Shown here: positions 1-6,456 of the stretch, one piece after another
How the letters are laid out: each line of letters opens with the position of its first letter
How positions within the stretch are numbered: position 1 is the first letter of the stretch
Source: CAZSGN01 sp964606415
GTDB taxonomy: Bacteria; Bacteroidota; Bacteroidia; Bacteroidales; JBBRXJ01
DNA length: 10,413 nucleotides
NCBI GenBank assembly: GCA_964606415.1
Contig: CAZSGN010000089.1
Location: 1 to 10,413 of the forward strand
Direction: 5' to 3'
Program-made: the position numbers and the translations under genes
The notes under the pieces: model-generated
The model's input: only the letters and a program-made list of their open reading frames with translations
What the model was told of the DNA's origin: nothing
Database searches by the model: none

Positions 1-20
1 GTCAGTGGACGGACAGGCAA

Positions 21-76
21 CGAACAAGGAACAAGGAACAAGGAACAAGGAACAAGGAACAAGGAACAAAGAACAA
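21..76. repeat. Tandem array of eight 7-bp units (consensus GGAACAA)
   Basis: Six perfect GGAACAA units (28-69) are flanked by one degenerate copy on each side, CGAACAA (21-27) and AGAACAA (70-76). The array ends 13 bp before the probable -33 element of the riboswitch promoter. Short perfect tandem repeats like this are prone to slipped-strand copy-number change. All three forward frames stay open through the array because the unit creates no stop, so an open frame here is not evidence of coding. Whether the array affects transcription of the downstream receptor is unknown. Confidence 0.9.
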
Positions 77-89
77 AATCCCATCTTTA

Positions 90-122
90 TTTAGATTCTC
101 TCAAAATAATTTTTTATCTTTG
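90..122 (+). promoter_or_regulatory. Bacteroidota-type promoter for the riboswitch/receptor transcript
   Basis: TATCTTTG at 115-122 matches the Bacteroidota -7 consensus TAnnTTTG exactly. The upstream TTTA at 90-93, 21 bp away, is an imperfect -33 TTTG. The predicted transcription start, about 7 bp downstream (near 129), coincides with the first bases of the TPP aptamer. That agreement is the best support for this call. Confidence 0.65.
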
Positions 123-128
123 TATTAA

Positions 129-219
129 CAATTGGGGTGCCTAAGTCTTTATTTAAGACTATACAGGCTGAGATCAGACCCTTGGAACCTGATCCGGGTA
201 ATGCCGGCGTAGGGAAGTG
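129..219 (+). ncRNA. TPP riboswitch aptamer (THI element)
   Basis: The conserved blocks of the THI element are present in order: GGGGTGC (134-140), GGCTGAGA (166-173), ACCCTTGGAACCTGATCC (178-195), GGGTAATGCCGGCGTAGGG (196-214) and GAAGT up to 218. Stem P2 pairs GGGT (135-138) with ACCC (178-181). The extra P3-side hairpin is AGTCTT (144-149) against AAGACT (155-160). CCGG (194-197) pairs with CCGG (204-207) in the P4/P5 arm. P1 is weak, with about four pairs between 129-133 and 215-219 and an A.G mismatch. The element binds thiamin pyrophosphate and normally represses thiamin synthesis or uptake genes. Here it lies 137 bp ahead of a TonB-dependent receptor, a known arrangement in Bacteroidota for thiamin uptake across the outer membrane. 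Confidence 0.97.
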
Positions 220-246
220 AATGCTGCTTTGTAGTATTCATTTTTT
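218..246 (+). terminator. Putative intrinsic terminator directly after the TPP aptamer
   Basis: TGAATGCT (218-225) pairs with AGTATTCA (233-240) to give an 8-bp stem with one G.T pair and a 7-nt loop. TTTTTT follows at 241-246. The 5' arm begins inside the last bases of P1, so it is suitably placed for ligand-controlled attenuation. The stem is AT-rich, so termination efficiency may be modest. It could act with, or instead of, the start-codon hairpin further downstream. Confidence 0.5.
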
Positions 247-297
247 CCTCTCAATAGATTATTTATGGATTAATTATCTTCCTGTTCCTTAGGTTCG

Positions 298-357
298 ATG
301 ATCTTCATTCCCGGTTGGTTGTTTTTTTAAATAATGAACCAAAAAATGAAGAATCAT
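298..357 (+). promoter_or_regulatory. Start-codon-sequestering hairpin (expression platform of the TPP riboswitch)
   Basis: ATGATCTTCATT (298-309) is complementary to AATGAAGAATCAT (345-357) over 12 bp with one bulged A (352). The 3' arm is the A-rich leader just before the receptor start and includes the A and U of the AUG at 356. A second stem inside it pairs TTGGTT (315-320) with AACCAA (337-342). The same 5' arm can instead pair with the aptamer: GGGAA (212-216) with TTCCC (308-312), then TGAA (218-221) with TTCA (304-307), leaving G217 bulged. The two pairings are mutually exclusive. The inferred logic is that TPP binding holds 212-216 in the aptamer and frees 298-309 to bury the start codon. 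Without TPP, the aptamer edge captures 304-312 and the start is open. Confidence 0.6.
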
Positions 358-2716
358 GAAAAGAATTATTTTAATGATGCTAATGGGGTGTATGACCTTG
401 TTAACATTCGGGCAGTATACCTTAAAAGGTAAAGTAAAAAATACAGATGGTCAACCGCTTGAAGGAGTGAATATTTCTTTGAAAAATTCCTATAAAGGTG
501 CTTTTACAAATAGTGATGGAATTTTTGAATTGACATTGCCAGCAGGAAATTACTCGTTGAATATTACACATATTGGCTACGATAGTTTGCAGCGAAAAAT
601 TCATCTTGAAAATGACCGGCAAATTGATTTAGCACTGGAGCAAAAAAAGATTTTTGCTGAAGAAGTGATTATCAGATCATCGCGTGCCGGGTATAAGGAT
701 CCGGTGCCTCATGTTAATCTGAAAAAGCCGGAGATTGAGCGTGTTAATATGGGTAAAGATATTCCGCAGATCATTAGCAGGAGTCCGTCTGTTGTGTCCA
801 GTTCATATTCCGGAAATGGGATGGGGTATACGACCTATCGCATCAGGGGTGCGGATATGAACAGGATTAATGTTACTGTCAATGGTATTCCGCTCAATGA
901 TGCTGAATCTCATGGAGTGTGGTGGGTAGATCTTCCTGATCTGGCCTCCTCGGTTGATAATATGCAGATACAAAGAGGGGTGGGGATCTCAACACATGGA
1001 TCCGGGGCCTTTGGTGCCAGCATCAATATTAAAACCAATCAATTGAATAAAGAGCCTTATGCGGAATTGAATACCTCTTATGGCTCGTTTAATACTTCTA
1101 AAGCCACATTTAAAGTCGGTTCTGGCTTGATTAATGATAAATTTACCTTTGATGCACGGGTGTCAAGGCTATATTCGGAAGGCTTTGTCGACAGGGCTTA
1201 TTCTGACCTCAATTCATTATACATGTCAGGGACTTATTTGTTCGGAAATAGTTCGCTCAGGGTGAATGTGATGACAGGGAAAGAAAAAACATATCTCTCA
1301 TGGGGTGGCGTACCGAAAGAAATCCTGGATACAAATCGAACATATAATCCTTTTACTTACGATAATGCAACAGATAATTATCAACAGGATCATGTTCAGC
1401 TTTTTTATTTCACCGAGTTTTCCGATTATCTGGTCATGAATGCTACTTTGCATTATACAAAAGGCAATGGTTATTATGAACAGTACGAGGCCGGGCAGGA
1501 TTTCTCCGGATATGGGCTTGATAATGCTTACCCAGGTGGAGATACCATTCGTCAAAGTGATCTTATCACACAGAAATGGCTGGATAATGATTATTATGGA
1601 TTGATATGGTCGCTGAATTATGATAAAGACCGGGTGAAGGGCACACTGGGGACAGGATGGAGCCGGTATGACGGTGACCATTTCGGGGAAATTATCTGGG
1701 CTGAATATGCTGCTCATTTTGATCAGGATTATCGATGGTACGATGGCACAGGCATAAAGGATGATATGAATGTTTTTGGTAAATTGAAGTACGAGTTAAC
1801 ACCTCATCTGTCTCTTCATGGGGATTTGCAATATCGTTTTGTTGCTTACGATATTGATGGCATTGATGATGATTTGCAGGATATTACGCAGCGTCATGAA
1901 TATGATTTTGTTAATCCCAAAGTTGGCGTTTTTTATGAGCTAGCGGGCAATCATACCTTATTTGCTGCTTATGGTATTGCTAACCGTGAGCCCAACAGAA
2001 GCAATTATACCGATGCCCCGACTGGAGAAACGCCTGGCCCGGAGCGCCTTTTTGATCACGAGCTGGGCTATAAATTCCACGGAAGCCGGGTGGAGTTAAG
2101 CACTAATGTTTATTATATGAAGTATCATGATCAATTGGTCCTGACAGGCGAGATTAATAATGTCGGTGCCGCTATCATGACGAATGTTGAAAATAGCTAC
2201 CGGGCGGGTATTGAACTTATTGGAGGAGTGAAAATTGCCGATCCTTTGACATGGGAATTTAATGCGACCTTTAGTCATAATAAAATCAAAGATTTTACAG
2301 CTTATGTGGATAATTGGTCAACCGGTGCCCAGGAAAAGGAATATCTTGGCCTTACTGATCTTTCTTTTTCTCCTGATGTGACTGTGGGTAGTATGATTCG
2401 TTTTGATCATAGAAATTGGTTATCCCTGTTTCTTGATTCTAAATATGTAGGAAAACAATACCTGGATAATACATCCAGTGAGCAACGGAGCCTTGATCCT
2501 TATTTCATTAATGATTTGATGGCTCAGATCAGGGTTGATCCCGGTTTTATGAAAGAGCTCACGCTGAAACTCCAGCTTTATAATATATTTAATGTCGAAT
2601 ATGAAAGTGATGCATGGGTTTATCGCTACATTCTTAATGGAGAAGAAAACCTTATGACCGGATTTTACCCGCAGGCAGGCCGGCATTTGATGGCAGGGTT
2701 GTCTGTGAAGTTTTGA
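356..2716 (+). CDS. TonB-dependent outer-membrane receptor, probable thiamin (or thiamin-precursor) importer
   Basis: This is a 786-residue outer-membrane active transporter powered by TonB-ExbBD. Residues 1-19 form a signal peptide. Residues 22-95 form a carboxypeptidase-regulatory-like beta-sandwich (LKGKVKNTDGQPLEGVNI), typical of Bacteroidota receptors. The plug spans about 118-228, with YRIRGADMNRINVTVNGIPL and QIQRGVGISTHGSGAFGA. The rest is the 22-strand barrel, ending in VKF with the terminal aromatic residue expected for BAM recognition. The start codon is the one buried by the upstream hairpin. No SusD-like lipoprotein follows, so this is a stand-alone receptor rather than a SusCD glycan importer. 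Substrate assignment rests on the TPP riboswitch. In Bacteroides, thiamin-regulated receptors are usually grouped with pnuT and a thiamin pyrophosphokinase, but neither gene is visible here. Receptor identity is near certain. The substrate is inferred. Confidence 0.93.
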   Translation: MKRIILMMLMGCMTLLTFGQYTLKGKVKNTDGQPLEGVNISLKNSYKGAFTNSDGIFELTLPAGNYSLNITHIGYDSLQRKIHLENDRQIDLALEQKKIFAEEVIIRSSRAGYKDPVPHVNLKKPEIERVNMGKDIPQIISRSPSVVSSSYSGNGMGYTTYRIRGADMNRINVTVNGIPLNDAESHGVWWVDLPDLASSVDNMQIQRGVGISTHGSGAFGASINIKTNQLNKEPYAELNTSYGSFNTSKATFKVGSGLINDKFTFDARVSRLYSEGFVDRAYSDLNSLYMSGTYLFGNSSLRVNVMTGKEKTYLSWGGVPKEILDTNRTYNPFTYDNATDNYQQDHVQLFYFTEFSDYLVMNATLHYTKGNGYYEQYEAGQDFSGYGLDNAYPGGDTIRQSDLITQKWLDNDYYGLIWSLNYDKDRVKGTLGTGWSRYDGDHFGEIIWAEYAAHFDQDYRWYDGTGIKDDMNVFGKLKYELTPHLSLHGDLQYRFVAYDIDGIDDDLQDITQRHEYDFVNPKVGVFYELAGNHTLFAAYGIANREPNRSNYTDAPTGETPGPERLFDHELGYKFHGSRVELSTNVYYMKYHDQLVLTGEINNVGAAIMTNVENSYRAGIELIGGVKIADPLTWEFNATFSHNKIKDFTAYVDNWSTGAQEKEYLGLTDLSFSPDVTVGSMIRFDHRNWLSLFLDSKYVGKQYLDNTSSEQRSLDPYFINDLMAQIRVDPGFMKELTLKLQLYNIFNVEYESDAWVYRYILNGEENLMTGFYPQAGRHLMAGLSVKF

Positions 2717-2845
2717 GCGTTATGGCTATAAATACTTCAGCTCTTTAGGGGTTTAGTGAATAGCAAAAATTTTATTGACTTTCATTGCTTTTATACATTA
2801 GAAGAAACATTATAAGCTCTAATGCATAGCGTTTAAGTTCATCAT

Positions 2846-2870
2846 CCCAATTGTCAGAAAATCAATTGGG
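2846..2870 (+). terminator. Hairpin, weak terminator candidate after the receptor gene
   Basis: CCCAATTG (2846-2853) pairs perfectly with CAATTGGG (2863-2870) around a 9-nt loop. The following bases (TGATTCTTTA) are only partly T-rich, so this is a poor intrinsic terminator. It could equally be a processing or stability hairpin. It lies 130 bp after the receptor stop codon, with no better terminator seen nearer. Confidence 0.3.
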
Positions 2871-2884
2871 TGATTCTTTAAAAC

Positions 2885-2896
2885 AGGGTTAACCCT
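2885..2896. promoter_or_regulatory. 12-bp palindrome, possible operator
   Basis: AGGGTTAACCCT is a perfect twofold-symmetric site in the spacer, about 130 bp before the probable -33 element of the radical SAM gene. Symmetric sites of this size can bind dimeric regulators. No second copy was noticed in the window, and a chance palindrome is possible. Confidence 0.2.
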
Positions 2897-2997
2897 CATG
2901 GATTCATTGTTTTGGTATTCTCAATGTCTCTTAATGAATAATTCGGGATTAAGGGGTCGTGCTATTCTTTTAGAAGTTGTTTATATTTGTGGGATTT

Positions 2998-3017
2998 ATT
3001 GAGCGGGATCGCTCAAT
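2998..3017 (+). repeat. Perfect 8-bp inverted repeat with 4-nt loop
   Basis: ATTGAGCG (2998-3005) and CGCTCAAT (3010-3017) are exact reverse complements around GGAT. It lies between two -7-like elements. If the upstream one (TATATTTG, 2982-2989) is used, this hairpin would sit at the very 5' end of the radical SAM mRNA. It could also be an operator. No T-run follows, so it is not an intrinsic terminator. Confidence 0.6.
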
Positions 3018-3045
3018 TTGGGTGATTCCTTTATTGGTAATTTTG
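3017..3045 (+). promoter_or_regulatory. Promoter for the radical SAM gene
   Basis: TTTG (3017-3020), a 17-bp spacer and TAATTTTG (3038-3045) match both halves of the Bacteroidota promoter. The predicted start near 3052 gives a leader of roughly 34 nt. A second perfect -7 match, TATATTTG at 2982-2989, lacks a good -33 partner and is the alternative. Confidence 0.55.
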
Positions 3046-3085
3046 TTTCTGTAAACGTAATAAAGAGTCAGGATATTAGGCGCAC

Positions 3086-4105
3086 ATGCATCGTTTTTAT
3101 AAATTAATAAAGGTTTTTTTAAATATTAAGAGTGACCGGGTTAAACTGTTTATGGTTTTTATAAGCAGTTTGTTCGGCATGCGGCATTTATCTATTCGCA
3201 TGGATCCTGTAATCGCTTGTAATTTACGTTGCCGGATGTGTTATTTTTCTGATGACGATTACCGGAAAAACAAAAAGAAAGGTGTTCTTTCCGATAAACA
3301 GTTGGAGGTCATTTCTAAATATTTATTTCCCAGGGCTGCCCAGGTTGTCATTGGATGCGGTGCAGAGCCAACACTTTATCCTGGTTACGAGGAAATAATA
3401 GCCCGGGCGAAATCCTGTCATGTGCCTTATGTTAGTTTGGTGACAAACGGCCAACTACTGAGCGAGGATTCAATTACCCGCTTGGTAAAAAATGGGTTGG
3501 ATGAGATCATTCTTTCTGTTCATGGTGCCACAAAGAAAAGTTATGAATATTGGATGCAAAACGCTTCTTTTGATAGGTTAATAGAATCGCTTATGCTCAT
3601 CAATAAAATTAAAAATGAACTTGACAAGGAAAACCCCCTGATACGCATAAATTTTACCGCAAACCCGGAAAATTTTGAAGATATCGGGAAAATTATTCCT
3701 GTATTTCAGCAATATCATTTGGATACAGTACAGGTTCGTCCCGCGATGGATATTGGCGGGAGTTATCACCAATCTTTTGATAATGATATAGGTGAACAGT
3801 ATCGTCGGATGATTGAACTTATTAAGAAACAGGCTCTTCATTATGGAATAACATTATTGGCTAATGTGAATGATGTTAATTATTCGGGTAAACCTAAAAA
3901 CAGTAAGTTTATAGAAACCATTTATAAATACGTGTCTCCCTCCCAATTGGCAGATAGTGAGTGGCAATGGGAAAAAGAGTCTTATAATCAGTTTCGCCTC
4001 CGCACAAAATGGCACTGGAATCTTTTAAAATCAGTCTTTGAAAAGAAAAATAATCAGAAACAAAGGTTGTTGGATAATGCTTCCCGGTATGATGTTTTCA
4101 ATTAA
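3086..4105 (+). CDS. Radical SAM protein of unknown specificity, without SPASM domain
   Basis: This is a 339-residue radical S-adenosylmethionine enzyme. The cluster-binding motif CxxxCxxC is Cys45, Cys49 and Cys52 in IACNLRCRMC, followed by Tyr-Phe. GCGAEPT (90-96) corresponds to the SAM-contacting GGE motif, and VSLVTNGQLL follows as the next strand of the partial TIM barrel. The N-terminal 35 residues are basic and hydrophobic (around 21-32) and may touch the membrane. The C-terminal 90 residues are charged and aromatic and contain no cysteine cluster, so there is no SPASM or twitch auxiliary iron-sulfur site. The family generally makes a 5'-deoxyadenosyl radical from SAM. The substrate cannot be told. 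No peptide precursor, cofactor-synthesis gene or sugar gene is adjacent. A 52-codon ORF overlaps the stop codon. Confidence 0.88.
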   Translation: MHRFYKLIKVFLNIKSDRVKLFMVFISSLFGMRHLSIRMDPVIACNLRCRMCYFSDDDYRKNKKKGVLSDKQLEVISKYLFPRAAQVVIGCGAEPTLYPGYEEIIARAKSCHVPYVSLVTNGQLLSEDSITRLVKNGLDEIILSVHGATKKSYEYWMQNASFDRLIESLMLINKIKNELDKENPLIRINFTANPENFEDIGKIIPVFQQYHLDTVQVRPAMDIGGSYHQSFDNDIGEQYRRMIELIKKQALHYGITLLANVNDVNYSGKPKNSKFIETIYKYVSPSQLADSEWQWEKESYNQFRLRTKWHWNLLKSVFEKKNNQKQRLLDNASRYDVFN

Positions 4106-4263
4106 TGTCTCTTCATTATATCCCATTTCTTCTTATACCGGTTTTGATAGTGTTTATCCCACTGTCCATTATGACTTTCTGGTTTTCAATTTTCAGGATT
4201 CAATACTATACATCAAACACGCTTTGTTTACAGATATGTTTTGATTTAGGAATTTATGTTTAG
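4105..4263 (+). CDS. Possible small membrane protein overlapping the radical SAM gene
   Basis: An ATG overlaps the radical SAM stop codon as TAATG (4103-4107), a classical coupling arrangement. It opens 52 codons, ending in TAG at 4261-4263. The peptide begins MSLHYIPFLLIPVLIVFIPL. Residues 5-30 form one strongly hydrophobic segment that could span the membrane. The remainder (RIQYYTSNTLCLQICFDLGI) has two cysteines. The overlap and membrane segment favour a real gene, but the ORF is short, T-rich DNA codes for hydrophobic residues by default, and I recognise no family. It would be transcribed with the radical SAM gene, and mnmA starts 75 bp later with its own -7 element. Confidence 0.35.
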   Translation: MSLHYIPFLLIPVLIVFIPLSIMTFWFSIFRIQYYTSNTLCLQICFDLGIYV

Positions 4264-4307
4264 CGCATTCATCTTTTGAAAAAATATTTTATCCTGAGCT
4301 ATTTTAG

Positions 4308-4315
4308 TAAATTTG
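4308..4315 (+). promoter_or_regulatory. -7 element of the mnmA promoter
   Basis: TAAATTTG matches TAnnTTTG exactly, 24 bp before the mnmA start codon, and predicts a leader of under 20 nt. No good TTTG is found at the usual distance upstream (the nearest, 4275-4278, is 29 bp away), so the -33 half is weak. Confidence 0.45.
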
Positions 4316-4338
4316 TACTTTAATAAAAGAATAGCATT

Positions 4339-5487
4339 ATGGAGAAAATGGTCGTTGGACTTTCAGGAGGGGTGGATTCGGCTGTTGCGGCTTGGTTGCT
4401 CAAACAACAGGGTTATGAGGTGATCGGGCTTTTTATGGTTAACTGGAAAGACAATACCGGCCGCCTTGCTGGTGACTGCGACTGGGAGGAAGAGCAGATT
4501 ATGGCTGAGCTGGTGGCGAAAAAGCTGGATATCCCGCTTCATGTTGTTGATTTGACAGCTCAATACAAAGCACAGGTTGCTGGTTATCTTTTCGGGGAAT
4601 ATGGTTCGGGCCGTATTCCTAATCCGGATGTAATGTGCAATCATTTTATCAAATTTGATGCTTACCGTGATTTGGCTGATAAATTGGGAGCTTCATTGAT
4701 TGCAACAGGGCATTATTGCAGAATCAAAAATACAATAAAGGAAGATGGTGTGCAGGCTCATCTTTTGGCAGGTGTCGATCCTGATAAGGACCAAAGTTAT
4801 TTTTTATGCCGCCTTACCCAGGAGCAGCTTAACGGTGTGCTTTTCCCGCTTGGAGATTATACAAAAGCCCAGGTTCGCAGGATAGCTAGGGAGATCCATT
4901 TGCCTTCTGCAGACAAAAAAGATAGTCAGGGTATATGTTTTATTGGCAAGGTTGATCTTCCTGTATTTCTGGGACAATCTTTAATTCCTCAGCAGGGGGA
5001 TGTTGTCGAAATTGATCCGGAGATGGCTGTTTCCAGGAGAAATGCTTTTGAAGCCTTTTCTTTTTCTCCTTCGGATGGGAAAAGAATAGGAGAGCATCAG
5101 GGTGCTTTTTTTTATACAACTGGTCAGCGGAAGGGCCTGGATATTGGGGGGAGCTCTAAACCCCGGTATGTTTTAAGCACTGATATCGATAATAATGTGG
5201 TTTATGTCGGACAGGGTGATGACCATCCCGGCTTGTATAGAACTGGATTGATGGTTAGAAGGCAGGATGTTCACTGGCTGGGCGGGCAGGATATCATGAG
5301 TGAGGGAGATCAGTATCGATATGATGTACGGATACGCTACAGGCAACCACTTCAGAAGGCAACCCTTAAAATGGGTCAGGATGCTTTATATGTCAGTTTT
5401 GAAGAGCCTCAACGTGCAATATCTTCCGGGCAATTTATTGCCTGGTACCAGGGAGATGAGTTGATTGGTTCCGGCGTGATAAAATAG
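4339..5487 (+). CDS. mnmA: tRNA-uridine 2-sulfurtransferase MnmA
   Basis: MnmA is a cytoplasmic enzyme that thiolates U34 at the wobble position of tRNA-Lys, -Glu and -Gln (s2U). It activates the base with ATP and takes sulfur from a persulfide relay that starts at a cysteine desulfurase. The 382-residue length is normal. The PP-loop SGGVDS (9-14) binds ATP. The catalytic pair is Cys100 in NPDVMCNHFIKF and Cys200 in SQGICFIG. IATGHYCRI and DKDQSYFLCRL are further family signatures. The C-terminal third is the beta-barrel tRNA-binding part (FFYTTGQRKGLDIGG, then RYRQPLQKATL and AISSGQFIAWY). HF in CNHFIKF replaces the more usual K/R-E pair after the cysteine. The gene appears to be a single unit with its own -7 element and converges on the next gene. 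Confidence 0.96.
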   Translation: MEKMVVGLSGGVDSAVAAWLLKQQGYEVIGLFMVNWKDNTGRLAGDCDWEEEQIMAELVAKKLDIPLHVVDLTAQYKAQVAGYLFGEYGSGRIPNPDVMCNHFIKFDAYRDLADKLGASLIATGHYCRIKNTIKEDGVQAHLLAGVDPDKDQSYFLCRLTQEQLNGVLFPLGDYTKAQVRRIAREIHLPSADKKDSQGICFIGKVDLPVFLGQSLIPQQGDVVEIDPEMAVSRRNAFEAFSFSPSDGKRIGEHQGAFFYTTGQRKGLDIGGSSKPRYVLSTDIDNNVVYVGQGDDHPGLYRTGLMVRRQDVHWLGGQDIMSEGDQYRYDVRIRYRQPLQKATLKMGQDALYVSFEEPQRAISSGQFIAWYQGDELIGSGVIK

Positions 5488-5558
5488 AAAAGAGATGGTT
5501 GATAAGAAAGTACCGTTGTGAATTGCTCTCATTTTGTATCTTGGATCACATGCTTTTT

Positions 5559-6437
5559 TCAAGCAAACATCTCTTTATTCGCCCGCACAAAATCCCTGAT
5601 TTGATAAGGTTCTTTTCTCGTCACCTTTTTAACAATATCCGTGAGACGTCTTTTGTTTTTCCCGAGCCGGGGTAAAAAATGCAGCATGACTATGACAAAG
5701 ATCATGTTGTTTTTCATGCCCTGGCGTTTTTTATGAAGGAAGAAGCGTAGGAGATTAGGGCTTTCGTAACCGATTTCTTTACCTGTTTCTTTTGTTAGAA
5801 TTTTTGCAACTTCTTTGAATCCCATGAATTCTGAGCCTGTCACCTCATATGCCTGGTTCTTGTATTGCCCGAAATCATCTAAGAAATGGGCTGTTGTCAA
5901 GCCAATGTCCCGGACATCAACCCAATTGAATTTTAATTTCCCGGAGGGAATGAATATTTTACCTTCTGTTTGTATCTCGTGTAAAAGGGTCGTTGTCAGG
6001 TTTTGCATGAAATAGGAGGGGCGGACAAAGATATGGTCAAAGCCCCTGGCAAGAATAAGCTTCTCTATTTTGTGATGAGGGATCATGCTTTGGTTTTCTG
6101 CTCCCTGAACCGATAGGAAAACGATTTCTTTGACAGAAGCTTCTTTGCATTTTTGCAGAAATGGCGCAAAATATTTTGATACTTCTGCTATTTGAGGGGG
6201 ACGGATAAGGAAAACGGTATCAATTTCCTTCAACGCCGGGGCAAATGTTGCCGGGTCAAAAAAATCAAGATGCCTGTAGCTGAGGTTGTGGAATGATTTT
6301 AATTCATTTTTTGCTTTTTCAATATTGTAATGAGCGGCAATAATTTGATGTTTACTGCCTATTTGTTGAAGAGACCTGATGGTTTCTGCTCCTACGTTCC
6401 CTGTAATGCCGGTAATAAGTATGTTTTTGGCTTCCAT
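5559..6437 (-). CDS. NmrA-like / atypical SDR NAD(P)-binding protein
   Basis: This is a 292-residue Rossmann-fold protein of the NmrA/QOR2-like atypical short-chain dehydrogenase group. From the ATG used here, ILITGITGNVG (6-16) is the glycine-rich dinucleotide loop (GxTGxxG). DTVFLIRPPQ, SVKEIVFLSVQG and the WVDVRDIG motif follow in the order usual for the family. Members are NAD(P)H-dependent quinone reductases or redox-sensing regulators. The substrate is not predictable. The frame extends six codons upstream to a TTG (6453-6455). I chose the ATG at 6435-6437 because it is preceded by an A-rich leader and MEAKNILITG is a typical N-terminus. The predicted transcription start also lies just downstream of that TTG. 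The gene converges on mnmA with a 71-bp gap. Confidence 0.85.
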   Translation of the reverse strand: MEAKNILITGITGNVGAETIRSLQQIGSKHQIIAAHYNIEKAKNELKSFHNLSYRHLDFFDPATFAPALKEIDTVFLIRPPQIAEVSKYFAPFLQKCKEASVKEIVFLSVQGAENQSMIPHHKIEKLILARGFDHIFVRPSYFMQNLTTTLLHEIQTEGKIFIPSGKLKFNWVDVRDIGLTTAHFLDDFGQYKNQAYEVTGSEFMGFKEVAKILTKETGKEIGYESPNLLRFFLHKKRQGMKNNMIFVIVMLHFLPRLGKNKRRLTDIVKKVTRKEPYQIRDFVRANKEMFA

Positions 6438-6456
6438 CTTTTTGTTTTTGTTCAAA

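Larger units (their letters stand above)
2717..3085. other. 369-bp spacer with several inverted repeats, no gene seen
   Basis: I see no convincing coding sequence. The stretch holds a hairpin at 2846-2870, a perfect 12-bp palindrome AGGGTTAACCCT at 2885-2896, and a perfect hairpin at 2998-3017. An 18-20 nt word is repeated at 2863-2880 and 3014-3033. Two matches to the -7 promoter element (2982-2989 and 3038-3045) precede the radical SAM gene. This composition suggests transcription of the receptor ends here and a new unit begins. Confidence 0.6.

Noticed and set aside
21..76. CRISPR-like direct repeats
   Set aside because: The units are 7 bp and directly contiguous, with no spacers. This is a simple tandem repeat.
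1..94. Open reading frames running through the heptamer array, possibly the tail of an upstream gene
   Set aside because: The repeat unit contains no stop in any frame, so openness is uninformative. The frames run into a promoter and riboswitch, and no recognisable protein sequence is present.
356..415. Lipoprotein signal in the receptor (LMGC near residue 12)
   Set aside because: Met at the -2 position does not fit a lipobox, the hydrophobic core continues past the Cys, and TonB-dependent barrels are not lipoproteins. An ordinary signal peptide ending near residue 19 fits better.
4038..4244. 68-codon plus-strand ORF overlapping the end of the radical SAM gene
   Set aside because: Its first third lies inside the radical SAM coding sequence in another frame and the peptide has no domain-like pattern. 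The 4105-4263 frame is the better small-gene candidate.
5488..5558. Shared terminator between the convergent mnmA and NmrA-like genes
   Set aside because: Only a 4-bp stem (GCTT/AAGC near 5552-5564) with a T-rich loop is visible, and it overlaps a stop codon. This is too weak to call.
6438..6455. TTG start extending the NmrA-like protein by six residues
   Set aside because: An in-frame ATG (6435-6437) with an A-rich leader follows immediately, and the candidate promoter places the transcript start downstream of the TTG.
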